From: Manis javanica
Taxonomy: Eukaryota > Chordata > Mammalia > Pholidota > Manidae
NCBI RefSeq assembly: GCF_040802235.1
Contig: NC_133174.1
Coordinates: 87,814,647-87,878,646 of the forward strand
Direction: 5' to 3'
DNA: 64,000 nt
Shown: piece by piece, positions 21,171 to 33,800 of the stretch
Numbering within the stretch: position 1 is the first letter of the stretch
Layout: each line of letters opens with the position of its first letter
Notes under the pieces: model-generated
Told to the model about the DNA's origin: nothing
The model's database searches: none
What the model saw: the letters and a program-made list of their open reading frames with translations, nothing else
Translations under genes and position numbers: made by a program

Positions 21171-22242
21171 AGTCCCAGTGGAAAATAGGTTGAGAAATAC
21201 TTGCCTGTTTAGAAGCTGGGCCTTTGGTGCATGCAGATGGATCAGATACTTGCCTGATCAGACACTGGTCACTAACTGGCTAATGCTGAACACAGACATT
21301 AATTGCATGGCTCCGTCAGTGCCCTGGCCCACCTGACCAACTAGATTCTCAGGCACTGGCTACAACTTGCATCACAGTGGAGCTTGCCTAAATGACCATT
21401 TCCTTGCCCTTCCCCACCTCCCCAAGCCACACTATACAGATGAGTTGGTTCCCCAGGTCCTTGACTTTAAATATCTTGGTCTCTACCAATTCTGTAGTTT
21501 TCTCTCATTACTGACTTTGTGTTTCTGATAACCATTAAGCCTCCTAGCAAAGCATGTCCAGATTATGACTAAGGCTAGTTGCAAACCATTTTATTCAGAT
21601 TTAGATGTATCCACTCTCTTACAGATCCATTGACTTATGTTAGAAATTCCATGCATAATCGAGGGCTGTGAATGTGCAATAAGGCAATTTCATCATACTT
21701 CCTGCTGAAATATCAACAGCCTGGGTTACACTAAATGTCTTGTTTCTTTTAAGCACCCACTCAGATAATTTTGAACATAAATATATTCCCTCTCCTTGAC
21801 CCCATTCCCACCCTTGGAGCTATGTATTCTCTCTTGTGGTACAGTAGTGAATATCAGGAGCAAGAGTCTTTCCCTAAACCATCAAAAGCAACCAATTCAC
21901 CTCTTTTGCTCATCTACCACTGCTGTGCTTTGCTCCACTCCTGACAGCTCCTGCTGGTTTGGATTTGATCCATTTCTGGTACCATTTACCCCTGACTCTG
22001 TTTTCACCCTTCATTTAGCATTTGGCATCCCATTCGACTCTGCTTGTTGCTATATTTAAGTATGCAGTGTAACACTTTTAAAACAGCTCAATATTGAAAA
22101 CACCTGTAGTCAGAGTGGTACAACTCAGTACTATTCTTCAGTATTCCCTTCCTTCAGTCAACTCTAACTGCCCTGCTGGTACCTGTTGTTCTCTTTCCTC
22201 TGTCTTCTAACCTTGCTGCTCACGACTTGGTTCCTTCTATCT
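21171..22242. other. no recognisable feature
   Basis: Unique-looking sequence; no gene, and no repeat that I can name. Confidence 0.4.
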
Positions 22243-22421
22243 CAGTGGTTCTCAAACCAACATGCATCAGAATCACCTGGAGGGCTTGTTAAAACACAGG
22301 CTGGATTGCCGCGGAGTGTCTGATCCAACAGGTCTGAGCTGGTGCTCAAGAATTTTTAGTTCTAGCAAGTTTCAAGGTGATGCTTATGCTGTTGGTCTGG
22401 GACTATACTTTGAAACCATTG
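22243..22421. mobile_element. nearly complete MER5A hAT-Charlie element
   Basis: It starts CAGTGGTTCTCAAACC and ends TTTGAAACCATTG, imperfect inverted termini. Between them are CATCAGAATCACCTGGAGGG, ACAGGTCTGAGCTGGTGC and AAGGTGATGCTTATGCTG in MER5A order. The length of 179 bases is close to the usual full size. The flanking 8-mers no longer match. Confidence 0.88.
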
Positions 22422-23689
22422 TTCCAGTTCAATACTTTTATATTGACCAGCTGTCTATCTCTCTCTGGCTTGTCCTCTAGGCCCTTTCTTGTGAATTGTC
22501 TTGATTGGCAGGCATGGCTAAGAATCCTGACCTCTGATGCTCACATGGTGAACCCTGAGATATGCCACAGTCACCCAGAGGCAAGTCTTATTAGAGCCAA
22601 TGATCTTGGGTTACCCTAAAAGATAGAAATTCAATGTGCTTTCTGGAGGTAAAAATTCAGAACCAAGATGTAGGATTTATGTTCTGAGACCCTTAGAACT
22701 TATTTCCAAAGTGTAGTTCACTGTCCAAATTAAGCTAGTTCAGCTTTCTAGAAGTAACAGAGAGGAAGAATAAATGTAGAAAATGGAATGCAGTCTACAC
22801 CTGAATTACCAAGGTAAATATGATCTCTCATATTCATAGTCATTCTCCCTCTGTGTCATTATTAAAATGGACATCTTTGTATTGTTTACATTAACATGAT
22901 AAATTATGGATTATCTATGGGTGTGTCTATTTGTGTGCTCTGTGTATGCTTTTAAATACATAAGGATTATCTAGGCAGTCCTTAAATTACTATCATTTGC
23001 ATGCTATAAACCTCTAGCACTTAGAATAGGCTTCCAGCACACAAATAAAATTGTGGCAGTCAGGCTACTTTCTGATATATTCTGAGTACTGCTCCCCTGG
23101 CTCTCAACTTCACCTTGCCCCCTTGGACCTAGCCTTTACCCAATACAGCCCATCTACCCTGTGTCTGGCCACACGCCAACACCAGCAGAGACTTTCATGG
23201 AACAGGGAGTGATGGGTGTAAATTACCACATGTGATAGGAGGGGGAGGATAATGAACTAAGCTGATTAAGGAGAGAAGGGAGGGAGGAGAGAAGAAACAG
23301 GAGTAAAGGAGAAAGAAGCCTACAGAGACACACATATATGTCAACAGTGATTACTCTATGAAGAAACTAGGATATTTTTCTTGTTTGGCTGGTGATCTGT
23401 CTCTGAAAGCAATCTCAAAAGTGGAGCTCTCAAAAAGTAAGCAATATTAGCTTTATTTTAATGTGTGTATAGATTTCCAAGTGTTTCGTTTCCAAAAAGA
23501 AATCTGCTCTTCTGTTTCCTACTTTGTCTTTTATATCACCAATGACCTCATACTTTCTGTCTTTTCTACTACCATTTCTTTAAAGTTAATGTATGGTCTC
23601 TGTGTTATTGCGTTCTCCTGGGTCCCATCCTACTTGTCTGATTTTTTTTCTTAGCATCCAGCCATCCAATATTAAAAATGTTTCCCTTC
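22422..23689. other. no recognisable feature
   Basis: A purine-rich GGAGGGGGAGG/GGGAGGGAGG stretch lies at 23235-23315; nothing else is supportable. Confidence 0.4.
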
Positions 23690-25215
23690 CTAGATTCCTG
23701 CTTTGCATGCTGGTAGCGTGGTATCATTACCCTCCCTTTTACTCAGGACTGAAATCTCACAATCTACCATGAGTAATAAACTCTGTTCAGCTATGTCCTT
23801 GGGGGACTTCTTTCCTCCTGTCCACACTTAAAATAAGCTTTCAACCAACCTCTATCTTGGGTTGTCATAACCCTCTATGCTCTCTTCCTTGGTGATCTCA
23901 CCTACTTAAACATCTTCAACATTGTTATGTAAATGACTCTAAACCTAAGTCTCTGTCTCCAAACTTTCTCAGAAACATCAGACCTAATATCTAATGATGT
24001 CTCCATCTCATATCTTACAGGCACCTGAAATGTGGCTTCTTCCATACATAACTCAGTATCATTTTCCAATATATTTTTCCTCTTAGATTCCCAATCTGCA
24101 TTGCAGAAATATCACTCTCCCTGTTATTCAGTATTGAAACTTCAGAATAATCTTCAACTTTTCCCATTTCCCCGTCATTAAATCCTGTGATATGACCTGT
24201 GAAATATGTTCCCATCTTTCCATTTCATTTTCTACTGTCTTAGATCATGTCTTATTATTGCATGTCTATCACTGAAATAGCTTAACTGCCTCATGTCTCT
24301 TGAACCAGCCCAATACACCATGCATGTCATATCCACCAACCAATAATGTTAATGTATGGATGCCTCCAGGCTGTTTACCATTTATTCTCCTTTCTTCCTT
24401 TAGACACGTTCTCATTATGATCCTGACTGTATCTCACAAACTCTTGCATCTACAGGCCAAACCTAATGGATACTTTAGTCCTTTGCACTGTTTACTTTTT
24501 TGGCTCTTGGTTATTCCTAGCAGATTTGCCTTGGCTCACCTTCCCTGCTCCACTTGTCTGCACTATCTTGCACTGTCTTGGATACCTACACTAGGTCAGG
24601 TTCCTATCCCTGGCATCCAAGTTGAGCTAACATACTCATTCCCCAGTAAGAGAATGGCTTTTGAAGTAGTGTCCTAACTTAACTCCCTGCCTCCAGTTTC
24701 TCATCTTACAAACCATCAACCATACCAATTCCAGAGCATTCTCCCTAAGACACAGGTCTAATCATGTGCTTTTCTTGTTCATACATCTCTGGCAACTCAC
24801 CACAGCTTATAGAATAAATTCCAAATTCAGGATGGCTTCCTGATTTGGCTCTACTCTGCTTTCCCAGCTTTATCTCCCACTATATAACCACAAAACTTAC
24901 TCTCCAGTCCCATCAGATGACTATCAGTTTCCAAACTCAATGCCCAGTGCCCAGTGTCCTCAAATGCCCACTCCTGTAATTCCCAACTTTCAGGACCCTA
25001 TTTATATGTAAAGGCCCAGTTTTCACATGAAACCTTCCCTATTCTTTTCTTCCTATATGTTCCTGTAACATTCCTTTGCAGTTAGATGTATACTTTCAGG
25101 TTGCCTTGACTACATTCTAAGTCTGTTGAGATCATGAATAGTGTATCACTCATTTACACCTATCACCATGTCCTGGACATAGTTACTACTCAGTATTTGT
25201 TAATGTATTATTTAA
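23690..25215 (+). repeat. long L2 LINE relic
   Basis: The best part is 24700-25215: ATAGAATAAATTCCAAATTC, GATTTGGCTCTACTCTGC, TGTCCTGGACATAGTTACTAC and the final ATTTGTTAATG. Weaker L2-like sequence extends leftwards to about 23690. Confidence 0.6.
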
Positions 25216-25752
25216 TTAAAACTATGTATACAAATTTGAATATATTGGCTTAATTATACTAAAATTACATTATAGTCTTAAATCATATTTAATCATCAAA
25301 AATAGTATAAAAGGAAAACAACCTTCCAATAACAGTTACGTATTACCATAGGGCTGTGCCTACAATGGAAAGGCTTTATTCTGTAGATTTGGGACCAAAC
25401 TCAGCTGTGTGTGTCTTTGATTTTGACAACTATTGAGGCAAAATCTTTGAGGTATTTTGTTGCTATAAAGCAACATGGTGAGGGATTAAAATTTTGGTGT
25501 AAATCACATCTGGTTCATAGGGATTATAGGCAGGTCAGCCCTTGTATGATATCAGAATGTGAAGTGAAGCTGCTAGGAGTTATGTGATAGCAGCTTAAGT
25601 TAGCCTTTCTGCTTTAAAGGTAGCAGAAAGCCAACATTACAGAGCTATTTTAAAAAATAATAAATAAAATAAAAGCAGCAAAACAGATATTCTTGCATCT
25701 AGTTCTCAAAAAAATTATCCAGTGATTTAAAGTCTTTCCTAAAAACGTTCTT
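25216..25752. other. no recognisable feature
   Basis: AT-rich, nothing supportable. Confidence 0.4.
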
Positions 25753-25774
25753 AAAAATTCATGTGCATATCTCA

Positions 25775-26338
25775 CTGGAACCCTCCTACACTGTTGGTGG
25801 GACTGCAAATTGGTGCAGCTGCTGTGGAAGGCAGTAGGGAGGTTCCTCAAAAAATAAAAAATAGAAATACCATTTGACCCAGTAACTCCACTCCTAAGAA
25901 TTTACCTGAAGAAAATAAAATCCCTGACTCAAAAAAACATATGCACCCCTATGTTTATCACCGCACTGTTTTCAATAGCCAAGAAATGGAAGCAACCTAA
26001 GTGCCCATCAGTAGATGAATGGATAAAGAAGAGGTGGTACATATACACAATGGAATATTATTCACACATAAGAAGAAAAGAAATTCTGCTATTTGCAACA
26101 ACATGGATGGATCTAGAGGATATTATGCTTTGTGAATAAGCCAGGTGGAGAAAGACAAATACCATATGATTTCATTTATTTGTAGAATATAAAAACCAGG
26201 CAAAACAGAAGGAACAAAATAGTACTAGACTCATAGATACTGAGAAGTGACTAGTGGTTACCAAGGGTGGAGATGGGGGGAACAAGACGGGGACTGTTGA
26301 ACCACTGATGTACATTTAATAAAAAAATAGTAATAATA
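25775..26338 (+). mobile_element. 5'-truncated L1 with long perfect target-site duplication
   Basis: It carries the last part of ORF2 (CTACACTGTTGGTGGGACTGC to the GAATATTATTC region), a short 3'UTR and an A-rich tail. It is bounded by a 22-base direct repeat containing TTCATGTGCATATCTCA at 25753-25774 and 26339-26360. The perfect repeat means this copy is younger than most L1s here. Confidence 0.92.
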
Positions 26339-26847
26339 AAAAATTCATGTGCATATCTCAAAGGTCTTCTGAATGAATCTGATGCCAATGTAGATGTACA
26401 TTTTAGCTTCTAATATGTTGGAATGGAAGACTTAAAAATAAGTATGACTTCTATGTTCTCTACTACCATATTAAGTAAAATACAATATAATATAATTGGT
26501 TTCTGGCTTGCCCTGCTTAATTAATTTATATAAACTTCTAAGACTTGTTCTGGTACACAATGTACACTTGATTAAATATGGTGTCTCCAGTCATTTCCAT
26601 AAAATGGCAGGCTTCAGGTCCTGGGTCAGAAATAAATTCTTCTATTATATCACTATATAGGGAAATTAAGCCCCAAATCTCCTGCCTTTGCCAGGACAAG
26701 AGGGGCAAGATTGCTGATCAAATGACAACATCAATTCTTTGGAAGTGTAAGTAGACATAGGTTTGTCACTGTTGTATAGCAGGGAAAGTGGCTTAAACAA
26801 CTGATTTGTATTTATCTCCAAGAGACAAAGAGTTACCTGAACAAATA

Positions 26848-27205
26848 AAAATTGATGTGGGATGGATGAACCTTGGGAATATTATTCTCAGTGAAAGAAG
26901 CCAGTCACAAAACCCCACATATTGTATGGTTCTATTTCTGTGAAGTGTCTAGAATAGGCATATCTACAGAGACATACAGTGGACTGTGCTTGCCCTGGGC
27001 TGGAGAGAGAGTGCAGTTTGGGAGGACTGGGGAGGGGTAATGGCTAAGGAAGGAATTCTTGTTGGTGTGATGAAAATATCTGAAAATTAATTGCAGTGAT
27101 GGTTGTACAACTCTGTGAATATACTAAAAACCTATGAATTGCACATGTTAAAAGGGTGAATTGTATGTGAATTATATCTCAATAAAGTTGTTAAGATTTA
27201 TGTGG
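26848..27205 (+). mobile_element. old L1 (L1M) 3' end
   Basis: GATGGATGAACCTTGGGAAT, AGAAGCCAGTCACAAAACCC and TGCACATGTTAAAAGGGTG, ending TATCTCAATAAAG, is a sense L1M 3' end. Confidence 0.85.
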
Positions 27206-30200
27206 GAGAATATATAAAACAAAAATAAACCTGTTGTTAAGATTTGTCCAATCAGTGATGCTCAGATATGAAAACGATTCTATTATTTACAGATGTCACC
27301 ACGTGTTTCTTAATTTTCATGTAGTTAATTATATTTTGAAAAGGTCAGAAAATAAACACAAACCACAAAGTAAAAGAGAGAATAGATTGGATTTCAATTA
27401 CATAATTTTTGTTTCATTTTTGAGCAACACTTCAAAAGACTATTTTTGTTAAAAGACCGCAACTTCATAAAATGAACAGCATCCCTATGAATACCAATGT
27501 ATGTTTCTCTGATCCACATAATTTAACAAGCAAATGGACAGTTTTTTTTCTCACCATTTATTAGTACACCTAGGTCTTAGTAACCTATAGATTGGACAAT
27601 TACCATTCATGATCTGTTAAGCCACTCTTGAAAATCCCTGGGGCTTTGGACAGGGAAGTCTGTGTTTTGTTTGAAGCATATTATTTCCAGATAAAATTCA
27701 GGGGGTTGGTTTTCCGCATACTGTATACAACCATAGGTGGCACAAATCTGGGAATTCTCAGTCTCTACCAGTTTTGGCACTTTCTCCAAAAGGAGAAATT
27801 GGCACTATGTGCCTTGGACTCATTTTTGTGGGGCTGTGTTTTAGTTGCCTGACTTCCTGCCCCAAACCCTGCAATCATCACAACTGAACACATTAACCTT
27901 TACCTCTGGGTAAGTGGCCATTATTGGCTATTACTGTTTCCAGGCCTTTTCTTTCCAGGCACTTTTCTTCCATGGAAACGAACCCTGCTCCTGGTCAGAG
28001 AGGATTTAAGGAGCACTATTTCAGTAGTTTGGTGACTTAGCATCAAGCAGAACCTATTGCTTCTGGTCCACTATGATCTCAGAGACCAGTTGTAACTGGG
28101 TGTCTCAGGTGCCATTTTCATTCACCCGTGTATGCCTCTCTTCAGGGACTTCATCTGATATGCCTATTCCTTTAGGCCTGGTGCCCAGCCTTGTTTAGCA
28201 CTGTCTTATCAGACCTCTTAAGGCACTGCTAATTTGCTTCCTAATCCCAACCCCCATGACTGGATTCCTGCTATACACAGCTTGCTACAGCCTCTGCCTA
28301 TTGCCTGCCACCAGACTCTCTGGATTCTACACTATGCCTGCCTGCCAAGACATCCATTGTGGATTTCTAGAGTCTAGCTGTCTGCCTGCTTATTGCCTAC
28401 TGTTACACAACCCTTCTACTTCACCAGCCTGCCCAGACTCTTCCTGTTTGTGACTACAGGAACCTTCTTAGCTTTCTTCTCCTGCCCTAATTAGTCTCTT
28501 TAATTTCTAGGTTTCAGGCTTCTTGGTCTGGCAGTGCCCGTCAATCATAAGTATGTGTTGAGATACCATCTGCCAGTTTACTACTAGGTTTTTATTTCCT
28601 TAGGCTAACCTTTTAGTAATTCTTGTTTAGCTTCTCTTCCTTCCTTTGTTTCCTGTATGTGATCTGTGGAGAGGAACAATTTGTTCCTTTCAATGTCTCT
28701 TGGATTCATTCCTTTCTCTTCATTTCCTTGGGGTCACTCTAGTTCCAATCTTCACCACTTTCTCCTGCAAGACTTTATCTAGTTTTACCTAGAGCTCAGC
28801 AGTGGTGCCTCAAAGGGTCGCCTCAGAGGATGAGAGAGAAGCCACGTTGTCATATTCTAAAAGAAAAGATAACTTTGAAAATCAGTGTTCAAAGTTATTC
28901 TGCAAACCACCATCAGACCATCTCCTTCCTTATTTTATAACCTTCCTGCTAAAGATCCTTATCAGTTACTGCTATGTTTTACATTCAAATCTGTTTCCAA
29001 ACAGGGAAAACTCCATGGGGACAACCATGTTTCCTACTATTATTCAACATCTATGTTCTCATCATTCTGCTCAAGCCCCACTGGCCCTTCATTATCGGTG
29101 AGTATTGTTTCCAGGCTATTCCATATGTCGCCTTTTCCTCATTTCCTTTCTTTGCTTTGCCTATTCAAGTCTGATTTCTGCTTCATGCCTTGGCAGTTCA
29201 AGTTCTACTTCCTCCTTAACTTTTCTTCACCTATTCTAAACCCAAGTAATCTCACCCCTTCATCATGTCATGTTGAATTTAGAGTCGGTACCTCCGAGTC
29301 AGGCAGCTAATTTTCTCTTACTGTTCCACACATTTGTTTTCTTGTTTGTTTTGTCAAGTAGATTGTATACCTATTGATGGCACAAATTTCATATTTTACA
29401 ATCTGTTTTCCTACAAGTGTTTGTGTCTCACAAATAGCATATTAACTACTGGCAAATAGGAGAATGATGTCCAAATACTGTAGAAGTCCAGTTGTTTTAC
29501 GTGTGAAGTTTCTGAGCACTTTAAGTTTCCAAGTGATGAGGAGCAAGCTTTCTCCCCATTAAGGAGGTGTCTTGGTGATACCTGAAGACTTTAAGAGAAA
29601 AAGGACAATCCTGCTCAAGATTCTGCCCTTTTGTGTGTCTGATTTAGTGGCTTCAACAACCTCTCCATTTCCCAGAACATTAAAATATCTGGTGAAGCTT
29701 TAAGTACTCATAATGAAGCTCTGAAGACCTTTCATTATGCGTTTTTAAAAAGTTGGGCACTCCTCAACTAGATTTGTAATTCTGATGAAAGTGGCCTCTG
29801 TGAACCGTGAATAACCCTGAGGATCCATACTGGAAAAGAGGATGCCTGAAGGCTACCAAGCACTGATGGCTGAGGTACCAGGTGCAAAGGCCAGTGAAGA
29901 TTTAACCTTGTGAGTGTTTTTATTAGGATGGTTATTGTGTTCATTAGTGCTCTGGTTACAAAGTTCCATTAGATTTAAGTGATCTTGCCTAACCGTGTTT
30001 TTCCTGGAAGCCCTGTTATTTTTAGTGCGCAATTTTGCAGAACAGGAGATTCTTTAGAAGATGCATATGACATTACAGCAGGATGTCTGGTACTTTTTTA
30101 TCCATGTGATATCTAGTTTGGTGTAGACCACATAGTATGTGCTTAATAAATACTTGTTGATTCTCAGGCACACTTTAATTCATAAATATTTCTCTGTGAC

Positions 30201-31109
30201 TCTGGAGGTGGTTATTTCTCATTTCTGTCTAATCCATGTGTTCTTAATTTCTCTATTAATGACTTAGATTGTCTAGATGAGAACACGCAGCAGAAGGGAG
30301 ACAGAGAAAGCCAGAGGGATATTAGAAGGATCCTCAGAAACCTCTGGGGTAACAGATGGCAATAAGGTCAATTTGAAGAAAGATAGAGCCTAGCAGCCTT
30401 TTGTCTTTCTTCCCAGGGATGGCGTTTTAAAGTTGACTGGGTGCTAAACTCACGAGAGGCCAGAGGGAGAGAACACAAGGTCAGCAAGTCTAACATAAGC
30501 TTTTGATACCCCGATTGATGGTGGTAGCCTCCTCCTTTCTTCAGCATCTGAGAAAAGATGTCTTTCCCTTTACCAGCATATTTGTGTGGTCAAGGAAGGT
30601 AAAAATATGGAAGTAGGTGCAGTGAGATCAGCCCTAGGACTGCACATGGTGAGATGTGTGGTTCTCAATCAGTGGACAGAGCGTCCTCATGAGAGGGCAG
30701 TGGCTCCTTTCATGTGTTAACTTCCAAGAGAGGCCAGTGCCCTTGATGCCTGAAGGAAAGATGTTTGTTTTTAATTACTGTTTACATTAACCGGAGCAAA
30801 ATGCTGAAAAACAAACATGAAGAATTAAGACAGAGCTGAGATAACCAGAATAAAGTCAAACATGAGTCATTTTTTTTTTCACTTTTTGCAGTAAAGATTA
30901 TGCATCTTGTATAAGCACCTCTAATTAGATTTCAAATGTAGGTTCACTGGGCCTGAGGATGGTGAAAGCCAACCTTACATTCAAAATAATGTCCATCTAT
31001 TTTCAAGTCTATTTGCACACTCCAAACAGATGTCATTTATGCTAGAATGCCTCTTTCGCCTTCCCCCTGGCCCCCATTTTAAGACAACACCAATGAGACC
31101 TACACGTAG
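27206..31109. other. 3.9 kb with no gene
   Basis: Mostly unique-looking. A short L2/MIR 3' tail (ATGTGCTTAATAAATACTTG) lies at 30113-30165. 30770-30960 is AT-rich with several TAAT cores and shows no sign of repeat origin. Confidence 0.4.
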
Positions 31110-31690
31110 AGACCTTCATGATCTGGAAGCTGCTTATGTGTTTTGCTTCTTCTCTTGGCAACAGCAACCTTATGCCTTCCCCTGCCACCTCTCCCCCCAC
31201 TCCACTTTCTTAACTGTAGGGTCTCTGCACATGCTTAGTGTCATTTCTTTTGCCTGGAATGCTCTTCATTCTCCTTCTTTGCCATGTAATTGCTCAATAC
31301 ATTTTTGTTTAGTATCTTTCCTACTCGCCTGAAAGCTCTAGAGAGCAAACTGTATCTGTCTTGTTCAGTGCCCCTACAGTCCTTGCCCCTCATGCTTAGT
31401 AGGCTGGCAACAAACAGTTACTGACTTTATCAGACCTTTAGGACTCAGCTCAAGTATCATCTTCTTTGGGAAGGTGTCCCGGAGCTTCTGACACTCAGGT
31501 GGTTACCCCCCTCATGTGCTCCATGGGCTCCCTGGTCCTATGTGTCCTACTAAAGGGCAGGTCCTCAATAGCCTGTCTGTCCCAGCAGACTATAAAGTTT
31601 TAAAGGGCAGAAACTGTGTCAGCTTCATCTTTCCAATCCACAGCACTCTGTAAAGTACTGGGTATAGTCTAAGGAGCTTAATAAGTGTCC
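31110..31690 (+). repeat. two tandem L2 LINE 3' ends
   Basis: 31120-31420 has CTTCATGATCTGGAAGCTGC, TTTGCCTGGAATGCTCTTC and AGAGAGCAAACTGTATCTG. 31430-31690 repeats the L2 3' order (GACTCAGCTCAAGTATCATC, then GGGCAGAAACTGTGTC). Confidence 0.8.
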
Positions 31691-33084
31691 CCTGAGCAGA
31701 TCACTGAGCAACGTACGAGAATGGAGAACCCTCTCCCACACCTGTCTCTCTCAAACAGGAATTACATGAAAGCATTAGACACACACGTCAGGTTTTTCTG
31801 CAGCATCCATTTTCACCGAATTTTTCAGGAGGGGAAACATTTAAGCAATTTAAATCACGGGTGTGTGCACATACGCATAGTGAGTTGAATTTGAAACATA
31901 CTTCAAGTTTTAACTCAAACAGGAACTTCTACAAAGCAAATTTACCTTAGGGCTACTTGTCCCCCTGTCTAGGAGCATACATTCCCTCTTTGCTGTCCTA
32001 GAGAAGTTTACCACCTGCACGGTTAAAAACAAAGTTAATGGCAATGGGAAAGCCAGGGTTAAAACTGTTGGCGGGTATCTAAAGTTCTCTTCACTCTACT
32101 GTCCAAGTTAATTGCCTCCTCACGCCTCTAGCATGGTCAAATTTTTCCTAATGCACTGTCAATAAATATGTTCATAAACAAATTAGATTCAGCAGAGCTG
32201 AATTTACGTGAAGTCATAGCCTGAAGGTATTTGAATAACAAGCATGTGGAGATGTTTTTAGGCTTGGTGTCTGAATTTACCTTTCAGGTAGCTTCTCTAG
32301 CATACGTGCTTTTATTCTATGATGGTTCGTTCAGATCTGGCTCTGCCCGTCTAACATTCTCAATGTGAACATTATTTTTAAAGGGCCGTGTTTGAAAAGC
32401 ATGAAAGAAATACAGTGTGGGCTTCTTCCTGACAACTCAAGGACTAAAGACTAACAATGCTTTCAGGGCCCTGCTGCTGCTGCACAAAACCCCTTGGCAT
32501 TTATCTAGAGATCTACATTTTAAGAAAGGCTTTGACACACGATCTTACTCATTCCCCACAACAACCCTAAACCCAAACTAGTTCGGAAAACTGAAAATAG
32601 CACTCAATCCAATTGTCAGCTCTCTACAGGTGCTTTGGTTAAAGAGCCTTCCACCCCCTGGGAAATAAGCGGTGGGCACCACGTAGCAGCAAGGGAATAA
32701 AGGAACGACTGTATTTTTTTGGTCGCAAAGCAATCAACGCAACAGAAAGCACACACTCTTTCCACTTTGACCCAGACCGTCTGTCCAGGCAAAACAGTCA
32801 GCGTTCCCTATGGTGGTTTTCCTATGGGATGCCAGTTGCCTTGCTAATCAACCCCATCCCACACAGGGTACCAGGACAAACCCCGCCCCGCAAGGCCTCT
32901 GCCAGGGAAGGTGCTGGGCCTACCCTAGTGGGCGCTGACACTCAGGTAGACCTGTCAGTGAAACTCATACATGAAACCCCTGCGCTCTCAATTTCCTCAT
33001 CTCTAAAATGGGCGACACCACCTCTCTGGACTAGCTGCCTCCCATTTCACGCTTGGCCCTTAGGAAGTGCAATCAGGACTTGAC
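31691..33084. other. promoter-proximal upstream region of DIAPH2
   Basis: Almost free of recognisable repeats, unlike the rest of the window. A worn MIR piece (CAATTTCCTCATCTCTAAAATGG) lies at 32985-33045. Enhancer content cannot be judged from this sequence alone. Confidence 0.45.
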
Positions 33085-33800
33085 CGCAGCCTAAAGTCCT
33101 CTCCCGCGACTCGCGACGCTGCGCCGGGCATGCTCAGTAGAGAGAGCCCGCTCGGCCCAGGGAGTAGGAAGCAGCTTTCCGCGCCCGGGCGGCTGCCTGC
33201 GGGCACTTTGATGAATCACGTGTGTTGAGGCCCTCTTAAAGAGATAGGATCTACTTTTCCTCCGCCCTCAACACCGCCCTGAGGGCGGTGGCGACCGTGG
33301 TGACTGCAGCTGCTGAGGGGCAGGGCTTGCCCCAGCGCCGAGTAGTGGCAACGGCGTGTTGCGTCGGGGGTGCCTGAAATCGGCAGCTCGCGGCTGACAC
33401 TCTCCCCACAAGAGGTACTGCCGAATCAGCGCGGGACAGCGGGACCGCCCCAGGGACTTCCTCACTTGAGGAGAGGTGGGGTTCCCGGGCACAGGTGACA
33501 GGGCCGGAGAAAGATGGAGCAGCCCGGCGCGGCGGCGTCGGGAGCGGGAGGCGGCGGCGAGGAACCCAGTGGGGGCCGGAGCAACAAGCGGAGCGTGGGG
33601 AACCGGGCCGCCAACGAAGAGGAAACGAAAAACAAACCCAAACTGGTGAGTGCTCCCGCAGCCCCCGCCGGCCTTGGGGACAGCGAGGGCCCCGGGATCC
33701 TCCTGCCGTTGAACGCGGGGGAGCCGGGGCCCCCTCCCAAGGGTGACCGCGACCTCGCTGTGCAACTCGGGGAGCCGCTAAAGAAGCGGCCACGCCGAGG
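33085..33800 (+). promoter_or_regulatory. DIAPH2: CpG-island promoter of DIAPH2
   Basis: CpG density and GC content rise sharply against a CpG-poor background and stay high across the first exon. I see no convincing TATA box at a fixed distance, so a dispersed start is likely. Visible motifs are an NRF1-like GCGCCGGGCATGC near 33122-33134, an AP-1/ATF-like TGATGAATCA at 33209-33218 and an E-box CACGTG at 33217-33222. The transcription start cannot be fixed from sequence. Confidence 0.85.
33514..33645 (+). CDS. DIAPH2: DIAPH2 (mDia3 formin) first coding exon, 44 codons
   Basis: The peptide starts MEQPGAAASGAGGGGEEP and ends NEEETKNKPKL, which I recognise as the N terminus of diaphanous-related formin 2. 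The ATG has a strong context (A at -3, G at +4). The exon ends AACTG/GTGAGT, a good donor at 33646, after exactly 44 codons (phase 0). DIAPH2 is a Rho-effector formin that nucleates and elongates actin and acts in endosome movement and at kinetochores. This exon covers only the low-complexity Gly/Ala and basic segment before the GTPase-binding domain. The remaining exons lie beyond the window. Relative to the human protein as I remember it, small substitutions occur in the Gly/Ser run. The gene is X-linked in human and mouse. Confidence 0.92.
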
